In this document: one piece after another, positions 50,947 to 63,496 of the stretch
How the letters are laid out: every line of letters begins with the position of its first letter
How positions within the stretch are numbered: the first letter of the stretch is position 1
Source: Taxillus chinensis
Lineage: Eukaryota; Streptophyta; Magnoliopsida; Santalales; Loranthaceae
Reading direction: 5' to 3'
Assembly (NCBI GenBank): GCA_023512835.1
Contig: CM042084.1
Span: forward strand, 46,671,609 to 46,735,608
DNA: 64,000 nt
Program-made: the position numbers and the translations under genes
Notes under the pieces: model-generated
Databases searched by the model: none
What the model saw: the letters and a program-made list of their open reading frames with translations, nothing else
What the model was told of the DNA's origin: nothing

Positions 50947-52155
50947 AACCTCCGCAGATTGCAGCACATATTCTAAATCAAATTGGTAAGGAGTTTACAT
51001 TGCCATTTTGGTCCCCAAGCTGAGTACTGCGAAGGCATTCAAGCACAACTCATTTAACCCATTTTCTATGGGTCCTTGAATTTTACCTCACTTTGAACCA
51101 TAATACGTCGAGAGGTAAAGATTGTCAACCTATGATTGACAAGGAATCCCATGGAGATGAGAAAGGAATTGGCGAGGGATGGAAAGTATTAATGTGCAGA
51201 TGAGATGGAGTTGTTGGAAATTGCATTTTAGGGTAAAGGCTACTTTCAGATTTTCAGTTTAAATCTATGCCCTTTTAAGATCTTGCATAGGTGGAGGCCC
51301 TTCCCATTGTTATCTTGTTAGTTGTCAGAAAAAAAAATTCTGTTTGTAATTTGGTGGGCATCTGAAACTCATCGGGGCAAAGGTGAGCTTCTGTAATTTT
51401 TTTAAGGTGGATTCCACCGGCTTATAAGAGAATTGGAAATTCACATCAGGACCAGGTTGTTGAATTTTTCTTTCGTCCTTTGGCACGAGCAAATGGGATA
51501 AGAGTGAGCCCTCGTATCAGTTTGAAGCTCGAACCAAGCACCAGTCTTTTTGAATATTGAGATCGGGTTGTACCAAGAAACATGGCATATTAATGACATC
51601 CATGATCCGTAAAGCACGAGTCCGAAAACAGTTTTTTTCATCATGAGCATTCCAAAAATAATTGCCGAGTGAAGCACAATAATAACTTAAGTATGAAACT
51701 AATGAGAAAGCTAATCAAAACTAATTGCAAATGCAATCTCCTGTGCAGTCACTGTAGAGCATGGCTGTATTGTGCCCAAGACGATAAAAAGAGCACTCAA
51801 TTCTTGGTAAAACTTTCTTAAGAATTATTAATACCAGTTAGAACATTTGAATTTAATTGGTCACAACTGTACTGGTTGAATAAAACAAATGATTCCCTCC
51901 ATACGCAAGAGAGGCTGCATAAAACACTTGCAAATTGTAATTTTCTAATTTTTTAACTCAACTTTTCTCTTTTGGCTATCCACTGCAAGTTTACGTGCAG
52001 GCATGCATACATATTAAGCAGACACTATATTAAGAAAAGGCAACCTTTACAATGAACTACGGCAACTCACTGGCATGATATACTTTCCTAGGCATGCTTT
52101 GAGAATTTGCATTGCACTGACATGCATCTCATGCTTAACCCAATTCATCACCCCC
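50947..52155. other. Convergent intergenic region, PLL1 / SufD
   Basis: Holds the two 3' UTRs facing each other. The PLL1 3' UTR probably extends to about 51400. The open frame at 51441-51677 on the minus strand has no recognisable protein features. No transposon ends or RNA genes were seen. Confidence 0.55.
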
Positions 52156-55100
52156 CTAAGAGGGTCCTCCAAGATTGCGTTCCAGCAGCCCTTTGATATG
52201 AGCTTCTACGCCATCTTGGACAATACAATGCGGAAAACGGGCAATAACCTCCACTGCAAAGGAGGAGATGAGAGCCCTCCTAGCTGTGTCCAAGTCTACC
52301 CCACGTGCAAGAAAGTAGAAAAGCTGGTTCTCTTCGAGGTCACTTATTGCAGCTCCATGGGAGCACTTTACATCATCCGCGACAATTTGGAGATTAGGCT
52401 TCACGTTTACTGTCGCACGAGGCTCAAGAAGAAGGCTTCTAGTCAGTTGTCCAGCATCTGTCTGCTGTGCCAATCTGCAAGATAAATAAGTTCATAAAAG
52501 CAAAAACTTAGTTATAACCTTTCTTATCTTTGTTAATCAGAATGGGGGACTAGAAACTCACAAATTGCTGTTGAAGTCCACAAATTAGGGTACAAATAAA
52601 CATGGGAGCAGAGAAAAGTAGAACCTACTAATGCACCTCTTCCATGGCCTATCTTTTTCCAGTACTTGAAATTTAAACTTTATATATATATATATATATA
52701 TATAATATGGGCATTTTCAAGTAAAATGTGTACAAGATGAAAACTTAAAATAAATAAATAACAGCAATATATCCTTAAAATTGGCTTATTGATCCGAAAG
52801 GCATTCAATCAAAAGCTAAACACCTCACACAAAGACAGTACTTATGGGGGCAAGAAAAATGAATATTTAACTTTTACGGCCTTACTTGTAGTTATTGATG
52901 CTATATTCAATTGTAGGTTTAACAATCCTAGAATTTTCAAGTTCATTTATTTATTAGGATATTACAATTTTGGGCTTCAGGAAGGCATTGACTATGGACT
53001 TATTTATTTAGGATACTACAATTTTGGGCTTCGGCTAGGCGTTGACTATGGACTTATTTATTTAGGCCTTAAGTAAACTAAACACTGTATAATATGTTAA
53101 ATTTTGCAAACTGGTGATGCATTTAGTAATCTGAATGACAAACAAAGATATATTGGAGTAAAATTTACCTGTTGACCTTTACATTCCCATCAAACACGGC
53201 TTGCCCCTGTGCATGACCCACTATACACTTGTGAAGTTGTCGGGCATAGCCTCGTGGATGGTCTAATATCAGTCTGCTGTGCAGATCTTGTGTTTGACCA
53301 CCAAGAGACAAGTGAAATGACGATAACTCTGTTGATGTGTCTGGACCCACTTGCTGAACATGGAGATTGTGCCTGCTCAATTTCCCCCCAGTGCTTACTT
53401 CAATTAACTCATAAGCACTGGCAGATTCCTGCATTATGCAACTCATAAATGACTACATAAATCCATCAAGCAGAAAATCAAGGAAAACTGAAAAGAGCAG
53501 TGGCATTGTAGATAAGACAAAGCTCAAATTCCATGCAATCAAGGTGTACAAAATTAGAGGGAAAATTCATTCCTAGTAAATCACAAATAATTTAAGCAGC
53601 CCCAAATTAACAATGAGACTTTTAAAAACAAAAGAAAAAAAAAAAAGAGAAATACATGTTAGTAATGTTTGGTTACTTTGTTTTTTATTTTTGTTCTCAA
53701 AATGTAGTAGCTGTTTTTTTTTTTACATAAAATTGAAAACCGAAAATAACAAAAGGTGATTTTAATTGCAAGAAATCCTTATAATGAAAATAATTTTTCG
53801 TTATTTATAGTTTTCTATTTCCTGTATCTAAAAACAACAATTACTTTTTGAAAACAAAAACAAAAAACAGGGTAAAAGTATATATCTTAAAACAGGCTAG
53901 TTTTTGAGGAATAATAAGAAACATTATATTATTTCTGCTTCCATCAAATCCTAATAATGTTGCTTCATAACAACACCTGCAATTTTGAAGATTGTTAATT
54001 TTAGATCTCATAGATAAGGTCAAAGTATATGAACGTCAACGCCCTCAAAGACTAACAGGCTAAACCAATAGTTGAGAGATTATGCAAATGGACACATTGT
54101 TTTGCAAAAACAAGAACTGCTAGAGCATTTGCTAGAAGTTGTGGCCAAAATGTCGCAGATCCAAAATTTATATATTTCAGTAAAGTATATCCCCGAATCC
54201 ATTAGAAAGTTACCTTCGAATTTATTTTTAAAAGTGGATGGAAAACAGTATATAAACCCGCTGTTGCAGTCATACAAACTTTATGACTACTTGGACTCTA
54301 AATTACCCACTCAAGCATTAATCCTTAAGATTGCAACTCTATGAATAGGCTGTCCAGATACAATTAACAAATAGAGTAGAGATCAGTTGTAGCTCTTTCT
54401 GTGTTTTTTTAATTATTGATCTCCAAGTGAATTCAATCTTCTCACTTGTTAATAAATAAAACCAGAAATTTCAGATAAAAACTCTAATAATCAGCCCCAG
54501 AACTCTTGTATGAAACTCAATTTCTCATTCGTAGTAAAGTGTCCCCAATCACTGCTACTCAATCCTTCCGCTTCCAATCGTTTTCTTGTCCTTTCCTTTC
54601 CTACTCAAGAGACATATTTCAACGCCTTAAATCTTTTACTTTATGTTACTAAGGAGTTCAGTCTCTTCATACCGCATGTACCAACTCTGTGTCTATCTCA
54701 CCGTAAGTGTTTTTTTTCTTCTTGTGATATACGCGTGGCAACAAGTAAGATTTAGAGTATAAATTCTGCAACTTCAGAGAGAGGCAAGTGGATAATCCAA
54801 GCATAACAGTGTATATGATAAGGAATGGGCATTCACCTGCTGAATTCTCGTCCACTTTATATGGGCAGCGTTCAAGGACTGATTCTGAAAGTAAGAATGG
54901 CGGACCTTTGCCCCTTTTCCAATCACAACATCTGTAACCGAGTTGGCCCAATAACACTTATCACCCTTTCTACCCAAATGTTCCTCAATCATATCAATCT
55001 CTCCTCCCTCCTCGACAATAACAAGAACCCTTGGGTTGGAAATGGGCAGTTTCTTGGAACCCACATCAGTCCCTTCATTTGAATAGTACCTCAGGTACAA

Positions 55101-55730
55101 AGGGACGTCAATTCGACAGTTTGCTGGGACATAGACAACAAGCAAGTCCGGGGCGCCAACCCCATTGAGTGACCAAAACAAGTCCCCTTTAAAATTGGTC
55201 AAAAACTCACTCACCCTTTTCATAATAATCCCCGGAGGGAGACTAGATAAGGCTCCTATGAACACACCATCAGCCAATTCAACCGAACCGATGACGTGGC
55301 CATCGATAATCAGGAGTTGGGGGAAATGGGTTTCTGTAGAAGACTCAAACCCTTTCTGGGTGATTCCCACTAAACTGGGGGGAGCTAGAACGGGGAAGAT
55401 TTCAGATTGCCTAATGAAAGAAGTGTCTGTGAAGCGAAAGGGCTCGTCTTTGCGAGAAGGCCAGGAGGTGGAGATGAGGGATTGGGAAGAGGCGTCCCTA
55501 AGCTTCTGGAGAGGCGACAGCAATGGGGGAGGGAGGGAGTCTTCTAGGGTTTCAGCGATTTGGAGAACAAATGGGTCGGAGAGGGAGGCATGGAGGGTCA
55601 AAGTCGATGAGGGTTGAGCTAAAAATCTGGTTTTGGATCTCAGTCTATTGGGTCTGGGCATGAAATCTGCAGCAATAGCAGCATTGGCTCTGGGTGATGA
55701 AAGTGTGTAGAACTGTAGTGGTGACAGCAT
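52156..55730 (-). CDS. ABCI7: Chloroplast SufD (ABCI7), Fe-S cluster assembly scaffold
   Basis: Non-catalytic partner in the plastid SUFBC2D complex that builds Fe-S clusters. Exons in transcript order: 54837-55730, 53169-53428 and 52156-52474 (stop 52156-52158), in phase. I choose the ATG at 55730 (MLSPLQFYTLSSPRANA) because it gives a normal Ser/Arg-rich transit peptide and 490 aa, close to the roughly 475 of Arabidopsis. An in-frame ATG at 55901 would add 57 residues that do not look like a transit peptide, although its start context is better. The mature part starts near LSDPFVLQIAETLEDSL. The SUF core shows RVLVIVEEGGEIDMIEEH, NLHVQQVGPDTST and a C-terminal ADDVKCSHGAAISDLEE; His424 there matches, from memory, the conserved SufD histidine needed for cluster assembly. 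The C-terminus ends GLLERNLGGPS. It shares a short upstream region with the RING gene. Confidence 0.93.
52946..53070. repeat. 54-bp tandem duplication in SufD intron 2
   Basis: Two copies of a 54-bp unit (52946-53000 and 53001-53054) plus the start of a third (53055-53070). They share TTGGGCTTC and TTGACTATGGACTTATTTATTT. Because 54 is a multiple of three, an open frame on the plus strand contains repeated YYNFGL...DYGLIYLG, but it lies opposite an intron and is unlikely to be coding. Confidence 0.85.
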
Positions 55731-56555
55731 TGAGGTAGGCTGGTGACCACTGACCAGATGAGATGAGGGAGAGGCTGCCTCCGCTTCAGGAACTACCAGT
55801 ACCACACTACAGTATTTTGAACGGTTGAAAATAAAACCAAAGTCTGAATTGCACATTTGTTTGGGTATTGTGATATGAATCCTCGTCCTTGCATGAGCCA
55901 TAACACTATCAAATAAGTTATCAAGTTTTTTTTATGCGTAACTAATTATATATAATTATAAAATATTCTTATACATTTTAATTTAAAACTTTAATATTAC
56001 TTTTACTAATGATACTTAATATTGACTTGAATGAAAGAAAAACACATATTGCTACAAATTTAAGTTAAAAAAAAAATCTATTTTAAAATTAATTGTTACA
56101 GGAGAGACTATCTTAAAAACTTTCATACGACACAAATTTAACACATGCATCGACTTTACTTTTGGTTGAGTAAATGAGGTCACTAATGAAAAGTAGTATG
56201 TGATTTTGCTAAGTTATTGTTTTTAAATTTATTTATTATTTATTAAATATCGTGAAATGTTCAATGGGCGATGTTCTTGGAATCATCGGGCCACGCCCAG
56301 CCCAAATTGAGTCCGAAAACGCTACAAATGCAATATATATATATATATATATATAATCTCTCTCCCTCTCTCCCTCTCCCTCTCCCTCTCTCTCTCTCTC
56401 TCCGTCTCTCCGTCTGTCACCTAACCTGTAAGTTGTTCCATAAATTCTCAACCCCTATATGATCTTCAATTCCACCTCTAATCTCTCCTCCCCCTCCACC
56501 CTGTGCGTGTCAAATTAGGGTTTGTTTTGTTGCAAAAATCTGGTACTGAAATAAA
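55731..56555. promoter_or_regulatory. Shared promoter region, SufD (-) and RING E3 (+)
   Basis: 825 bp separate the two divergent start codons. The right half has (TA)n at about 56333-56354, then a CT-rich tract (56357-56416) and a reverse telo-box TAGGGTTT at 56516-56523 just before the RING ATG. The left half is plain AT-rich. Head-to-head spacing under 1 kb makes a bidirectional promoter possible; co-expression cannot be judged from sequence. Confidence 0.5.
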
Positions 56556-59500
56556 ATGGGTTGCACTGTGAGAGAGAAGCACATCAGAACCAGTAGGCGA
56601 GCCCGATCCACAAAAAATGACATCGATCACAGCCATGGCTTCACCCGGGCATCCATCTCCAACACCATTTTCGAAATGGGTCTCAAATCCTCCTCCCACC
56701 CTAACCCTAACCCTGCCCCCACCCCTACCCCTACCCCTACCCCTACGCCTATCCCTATCCCTAGTTTCGAGGACAACGGCTGGGGCTACTGTACCGAGGA
56801 AGATTTGGAGCAGATAATGTACAAGAACATGGAATTCGTGTACAACGAAGCCATTGCTCGGTTGGTAGACCTGGGTCACGACGAGGATGCCGTTCTCGGA
56901 GCCATACTTCGTAATGGCCATTGTTATGGTAACATGGATGCACTGTCCAACATCTTTCATAATACTTTAGCTTATTTGAATAGAGACCGCGGAGGCAACA
57001 GCACCAGCAATGCAAATAATAATAGTAGTAGTAATAATAACAACAACAACAACAACAACAATAACTCTACTAGTTTTGAGGATTCTGAACCTCCTGTGTT
57101 CACGGACTTGAGGCAGCTGCGAGAGTACTCGCTGGCTGGTATGGTGTGTTTGTTGCAGCAGGTTCGCCCGACTTTGAGGAAAGGTGATGCCATTTGGTGC
57201 CTGCTTATGTGTGATCTTCACGTGGGTCGAGCTAGCACTTTAGAAATCCCCGTTCTTCCTCCGCCACCACCGCTGTGCGATGGGTGTGGTTCGCGACATG
57301 ACAGCGACGAACTTTGTGATACTGGTGTGTATCCTCCAGAACAGCTTTCCCCAGCTCTATGCAAGTTCCATAGTGGTTGGGGGTTTGCAAATGGAGACAC
57401 TGAGTCTGTCCCAGTTAAGGATTTCTTATCTCAAAATAAAAAGTTTAACCTTACACCTACCATAAAGTCCTTGTTGAAGAGTGATGCCAACAACAGGATG
57501 CTTGCTGCTGACCTCCAACCTAGTTCAAAACAGATAACTATGCAACAATCCCTGGCCTGCCCCAGCTCATTGTCTGGTGGGGATGATGTGTTGCCTGGCA
57601 ATGGCGATCCTGTTGTGTCAGCTGAGGGATCAACTGAACCTAGTGAGCAGGAGGCTCAGAATGCAAATGGATTAGAGGGTGAAGCGGTTAATACGGTGCT
57701 GAGTAAATTTCAAGATTTGAATCTAGACGAGAATTTGGAAGATGTGGGGGAAGATCAGAAAGATGAGATTTTTCTCAATCTGATCCATCAAGTTAAGGAT
57801 CTCGAGAAACAGGTCAAGGAACGAAAAGATTGGGCCCAGCAGAAGGCAATGCAAGCGGCAAGAAAGCTTAGCAATGACTTGACTGAGCTCAAAATGCTGA
57901 GAATGGAGAGGGAGGAGACTCAGAGGCTTAAGAAGGGAAAGCAGGCTCTTGAGGACACAACCATGAAGAGGCTTTCAGAGATGGAGAATGCCTTAAGGAA
58001 GGCTAGCAGTCAAGTGGATTGCGCCAATGCTGCGGTAAGGCGGCTTGAAACTGAAAATGCTGAAATTAGGGCGGAGATGGAGGCATCCAAGTTGAGCGCA
58101 GCTGAGTCAGTCTCAACCTGTTTGGAGGTTGCCAAGAGGGAAAAGAAATGCCTAAAGAGGCTTCTGGCTTGGGAGAAACTGAAAGCGAAATTGCAGGAGG
58201 AGATAGCAGAAGAGAAGAGGGAGATTTCAGAATTGCAACAGCAGTTAGTCCAGATTGAGAAGGCTCGTAAAGATGCTGAGGTTCGTATAAAACATATATT
58301 TGATTTTGCTAACAATCTCAAGTAGGCGTTAATGATATCTGTGTGTAATTGTCATTGTCTGAAACTGACAACTCATGCTTAACCATATAATCTCCAAAAT
58401 TGGTGAAATCAATAGGCTTTGTTTGCGCGCTTAAAGAATGGTGTTTGGCTCACAATAGTCTTTGCAACATTCCAATTACGTTATGGGATTGTGGAAAGCG
58501 GGCGTGTTTTTTAGAATGTTATATTAAGTTAATGTTATTTAGAATTAGACATATCAGTGTATAATGAAATTGGGTTGAGTTTAAGTTAGTAAATATTTTA
58601 TAATTGCATCACTGGATTCATGGATACGGGATACCTTATACCACATGACACCTAAATTTCATGGTTGTCACTGTTTGCTATTTTTCCTTTTTCGTGTCTT
58701 ACTGCTACTACCTGTTTGAATGGTCATGGATGTGAATGAGATGGTGGCATGCATTATTAAGGTTAGATATTCAGGTGAATCAAATGCATAGATCAAGGTT
58801 CACTATCTCTTTCTTATAATTCTGTCATTTCCTTGCTTCGTATGTGTATATATATATATATATATATGATTTTTGTTGATATTTCATGGAACTCATGTCA
58901 GGAATAAAATTTTAAGAAGGTTTGACCTGGATCATGTGCAATTACAAGTGTTGAGAGTGTTATAGTGCATGGTTTTAAGCTATTGGAAAATGTTTACTGT
59001 CAAATGTATAATTCATTTTGAAGCTCAGCGATTTATTCATGCTGTATGGGCTGTGAAATAGCTTGTTCCTATCCAATCACAATGTTGAGTTTTTTTGTTG
59101 TGGTGTTAAGTTTGGGCCATGTTTATCAACCTGGTAGTCTTATATCAACATAAAATGGTTAGTCACGGCTCAGAAGAATTAGGATGCAGTAAATTATTTA
59201 GCGAACTTTAATTGACTGCATTAAGCTAATTTTGTTTTTTTTTTGTTTGTGGTTATGTTCTTAAGAATTGAAAAAAATATACAATGTAAGTGGGTTTCAA
59301 CTACAACTAGTTGGAGAATCTGAATGCATATACTTATGTTAAGAATCTGATTGTTTTAAAAAAAAGCTTTTTGGCAATTTAGTAGCAAATCTATTGTGCT
59401 CTAAAGCTTTTGTGCTTGATTTAAATTTACTTCAACTTTGTTTTTGCAGCTAATATATAGGTATCACTTAACTGTGGTTATTATTAAATTTGATTGGTAT

Positions 59501-61719
59501 GTTAGTGGCACTTTAGATCCTTTGTTTATTTGGCAATAATATATCATGTGACCCTGCAGCCTAAAAATATGTTTGGAATGAGTTACATAAGTTTTCTGAA
59601 CACTTTTCACGCATGAAAGCTTTTTATGTGCTTGCGTTGCATTGTGCCTAAGAACATATTTAATTATGAACTCCTTGTTTGACAACAGGAAAGGAAAGGC
59701 AATGCATTGTGCCTAAAAATGTTGACCTATTCTAAAATCATTATAATATTCTGTTTTTGTGTATTGATTTCAAGGATTTTTTCTACATGACAGAGGGTAT
59801 CAAAAACAGGAAGCTAGAAACTTAACCAAAATCTAACCCAATTGATGACTAAAACCCAAAACTGATTTAAAACAAATAATTTGGTGTGAGCTTCAGGTCA
59901 GTGATTAAACACGATGAATGAATATAATTGCCCTGGATATATTAATAAATTTCATACTTAATATTACTAGTAGTGCTCTATGTGATCACCTAAAAGGATG
60001 TTACTAATTAACATTTTATAGTACCTTTATGTGTCTAGGTTTGTGACAACCTTCTCCTTCCTTAATAATCCTTATAAATTAAAGTATAACAATATTAGTT
60101 GATGTTTTGATGTATCTATATTTTTGGCTAAGATTCATTGTCTGATGTCCCACTTCGATATTTTCTTTAATCTAAAAATGAGTAATTACGGAGTACGAAC
60201 CAACCTAAATATATCCCAAAACCAAACCAACGAAAACCCACATGTAGATACTTGATCGAACTGTAATAAAGGTTAGTTTCAAAAGATTAGACCTACTCAA
60301 TGAACACTCTCATGCTATAGGGTATAAATAAAAAGGTTGTCTAGGTATGAAAGTGCTTTTTACATGTGTTATGAGGTCACCGCTTGGGCATAGGTAAATG
60401 TCTTAAATACACACTTAGGGTGCATTCGGGATTGAGATAAGATATATGAGTATTATTGGTAAGGCTATCAATTTCAATCAAAAATTAGTAAGGTTATTAT
60501 TAATTTGTTTGATTTGCATGAGGATAATGTTTGTGATTAAAATAATATTCATATCCTTTAATATTGCAATGTATTTGGTTTATCCTCACAGCTTATTATA
60601 AATTTATATTATATTAAAAGGTAATAAAATAAACGTCTGTAAAGTACCTCTTAAGGTTAATATTTCGAAAGAAGTAATGTTTTGCTGTAGATATTATTTG
60701 TGCCCCTCACAAATCATAACCCAAACGAATTTTAAATGGAGATTATCAGTCCAAACTTATGAGTTACCCTAAAACCAAACGCCTCTTAATACATTTTACT
60801 TATTTAAAATTGGACCATGTAGAAGTGGCAACTAATACGTGTTATGTGCATTTTGGCAGACCTTTTGAAGCATCCATTAGATAGGGATCATTCATGTCCT
60901 ACAAATCAATGTTACATCAAGAAAATTTAATACCCTTTATTCTCCCTTATATTATAATATAATGCTTCTGTTTGTAATGCTTAGCCTTGCTTGGCTTTGA
61001 TTTTGTTTCTTTGCTTCTACCTATGCTACCATCTCAGTCCAAACCGAAGGATGGCACACTGCCTCAATTCTATTCCCCTATACTACCTTTAATATTTAAT
61101 AGATCTTTTAATTGTTAATTTATTTTAACGCATTTGCGGACAAAAGTACTCGCATGTATCCAGTCTACCACTTTCTTACCATTTATTTACTCAGGTTAAG
61201 TGGAAGCAAGAGCTGAAGGCAAGAGAGCTGGCTCAGGCACAGGTGGAAGAAGAACGGCACTCCAAGGAAGCTGCTGAGGTTAGTAACAAAAGAAGGCATG
61301 AGGCTCTGCGCATGAAGATTGAGATAGACTTCCAACGCCACAAGGACGATATCCAAAGGCTTGAGCAGGAACTTTCTCGCCTCAAAGTGTCTGCCCAAGC
61401 CAATGAGCCTTACAACCCTCATAACCCAGCAAATGCTCTAACTAACTCTGAGGAAGGCAGGGCCCCAAGAGAAACAATTGCGAGGATGCTTCATGAATTA
61501 GAGGAACTGGAAGTTTCTTCTGAAAAAGAAGCGAGTTGTGAAAGAGAGTGCTTATTGTGCAAGAAGGATGAAGTTTGTGTTGTATTTCTGCCATGCGCTC
61601 ATCAGGTCCTCTGTGCCAATTGCAGTGATAGCTATGGAAAGAAAGGCAAAGCTGCTTGTCCATGTTGCCGGGTGCCCATTGAACAGAGAATTCGTGTGTT
61701 TGGTGCAAGTTCGCAGTAG
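56556..61719 (+). CDS. RING-HC E3 ubiquitin ligase, RF298-like
   Basis: Probable E3 ligase of the plant family annotated as 'putative E3 ubiquitin-protein ligase RF298/RF4'. Two exons, 56556-58280 and 61195-61719 (TAG), join in phase to 749 aa. Residues about 70-140 form the family's N-terminal domain (DNGWGYCTEEDLEQIMYKN, AIARLVDLGHDEDAVLGAIL). A poly-Asn/Ser run follows, then REYSLAGMVCLLQQVRPTLR, a proline run with a Cys-rich patch, and a long coiled coil (about 405-640). The C-terminal C3HC4 RING has Cys694, Cys697, Cys709, His711, Cys715, Cys718, Cys730 and Cys733. All metal ligands are present, so it should be active. The exon 1 donor is GTTCGT, weak but supported by the in-phase join. 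The 2.9-kb intron is plain AT-rich sequence. The substrate is unknown. Confidence 0.9.
56697..56762 (+). repeat. Telomere-like coding hexanucleotide repeat in the RING gene
   Basis: Starts as CCCTAACCCTAACCCTG and continues as CCCTAC and CCCTAT hexamers. It encodes alternating Pro with Asn, Thr or Ile (PNPNPAPTPTPTPTPT, then PIPIP). The six-base unit keeps the frame. It differs from the seven-base plant telomere repeat CCCTAAA. Confidence 0.85.
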
Positions 61720-61864
61720 TTTTGGCTGAGAACAACACAATGTTCCCGTCCTCTGTGCCGTTTGCATGCTTTTTGTTCCCGTCTACCCCCTTCATGGGGG
61801 GTGGGGGGTGGTGTGTTCCATGATAAGTTACCTACAAAAACACAACATCATAACCGTATATGTA

Positions 61865-61870
61865 AATAAA
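61865..61870 (+). terminator. Polyadenylation signal of the RING gene
   Basis: AATAAA 146 bp after the stop codon, within the expected 3' UTR and after a G-rich run at 61796-61811. Confidence 0.55.
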
Positions 61871-63169
61871 GGATAGGCATTGTCCTCCAGTTGGTACTTG
61901 GTATTGGTATTGGTATATTAGCCGGAATGGACCGAATGGTTCGCGTCACATATTTATTAAGGAATTTGACCGTTCATGTCCAGTGTTTACCATAACGCTG
62001 ATCTTGGTTTGGCCTTGAAAATCTACAACTATGTTTCATCATATCGAGCATTACAGAAAGGCAGGAATGGGTTGAATTATTATTAGTACAGCTACTGTTA
62101 TGGTAAAACAGCTTCGTAGATATGGGGTCTTGATTCCCAGTCACACACCGTAGTCAGAATGCGCCAAAACCAACGCCTAACCTTCTTTATCTGCTGAGCC
62201 ATTCACAAGCGCCTTTTGTTTTTGTTCTGTAATGTTTTTTTGTTTGCTTTTGCTGTTTGTACTACAAACCTGGGCCCATTAATCCCGTGTGAGTTAGCTT
62301 AACAAGCACACCTACTTTTCATTGCATTGCAGACTTGCAGTCTCTAGTTTCGCTTTTCTCCAAAATGAACACAAAAAAAACACAAAAACAAAATCACAAA
62401 AAAAAAAAAAAGAAGTTTCAATCGATCTTGATTATACGGAGGTTGGGGAACAAGCGATCGAATATGCTGTATCTGTGTTTGTCATGCTGTTATTGGCAAG
62501 GCTTACACTGACGGCCTGAAATTTGCCACATGGTTAGAGCTGGGACTTGAAGTTGGAGGTTGAGGGTTCACGGCAAAGCAAAACATGCAGTATCAAAAGG
62601 CCAGCTGTTTTGAGAACAATTAGAACGAACTTGTTGTGATGGCGGTGGGGGTGGGGGTATGGGCACTGGTAGGTCAACCAGATGGTTTCCCACTCTTTCT
62701 GGTAAAATCAAAGCTACACGTCCATTAAGTAGACTTTGCCCGTGAATTTCCCAGCAAATTGGAGACATAATCACATGTTGCATGGAAAAAAATAAAGGAT
62801 TAGAGAGGACCAGCCACTTCGCATGCCCAAATTTTGTCTGGCGTCCCAGAACCATGATGCACCCAATGAGCCTTACCCGGAATAACATAACCCATGTTTC
62901 CCTTCTCATTCCCATGCAAATAACATCTTTAACTACTCCGCCTAAAATTTAACTATCGTAATAATTATTTTTAATGGCCTAATGTTTCGCTAATTATATA
63001 ATATTTTGTTATTTTTAAATATGACTTTTTTTAATAATTAATATTTTATTACATTAAAATATTAATATACAGGGTGACGGTGGCTTGGGGATTAAGGTAG
63101 GGAGACGATTGATTGCAGATGCTCTTTACTCTTTATATACAATGATGCAAAATGGAATCAGTGCCTGGG
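61871..63169. other. Intergenic region right of the RING gene
   Basis: No supported gene. It contains an (A)n tract near 62396-62411 and a G/T-rich tract (GGTGGGGGTGGGGGT) at 62646-62660. The open frame on the minus strand at 62568-62915 has no recognisable protein features. The sequence turns very AT-rich after 62940. Confidence 0.5.
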
Positions 63170-63496
63170 AAAAATCAAGTAATTCATACTCGGGATGATG
63201 GAAAAAGAAATTAAAATCCATTTTTGGGAATTGCTTGACTCGGTTATGATGAATAATAAAAGCATTGCCTCATTACGAACATATAATAGGAATATGTATA
63301 ACATTGTCCGCATCATACGGCTTTCAATTCTAATTCTATGAATATATAGCAACTAATAAATTGCTTGGACACATACTAACATGTGCATATGTTCGTAACG
63401 AGGCAATGTTTTTATTATTCATCATCACCGACTCAAGCAATTTCCAAAAATGAAAATTCTTTTTTCATCCTCCCGAGCATGAAATACTCGATTTTT
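63170..63496. repeat. Long imperfect inverted repeat (hairpin)
   Basis: Arms 63170-63284 and 63387-63496 are reverse complements at roughly 87% identity by hand alignment, with one 4-5 base gap, around a 102-base loop. Best-paired blocks include AATTGCTTGA (left arm near 63229), GATGAATAATAAAA (near 63248) and ACGAACATAT (near 63275). A transcript of either strand would fold into a stem of about 110 bp. It could be a foldback transposon or a young small-RNA hairpin locus. No terminal target duplication was recognised. Confidence 0.8.

Noticed and set aside
55728..55901. Longer N-terminus of SufD starting at 55901
   Set aside because: The added 57 residues do not resemble a transit peptide and make the protein longer than relatives. 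Kept as an alternative only.
62525..62580. tRNA-like phrase (GGTTAGAGC ... GGGTTCACGG)
   Set aside because: No acceptor stem or complete cloverleaf can be formed around it.
62568..62915. 115-aa minus-strand frame right of the RING gene
   Set aside because: Composition and order match no protein family I know, and no exon signals surround it.
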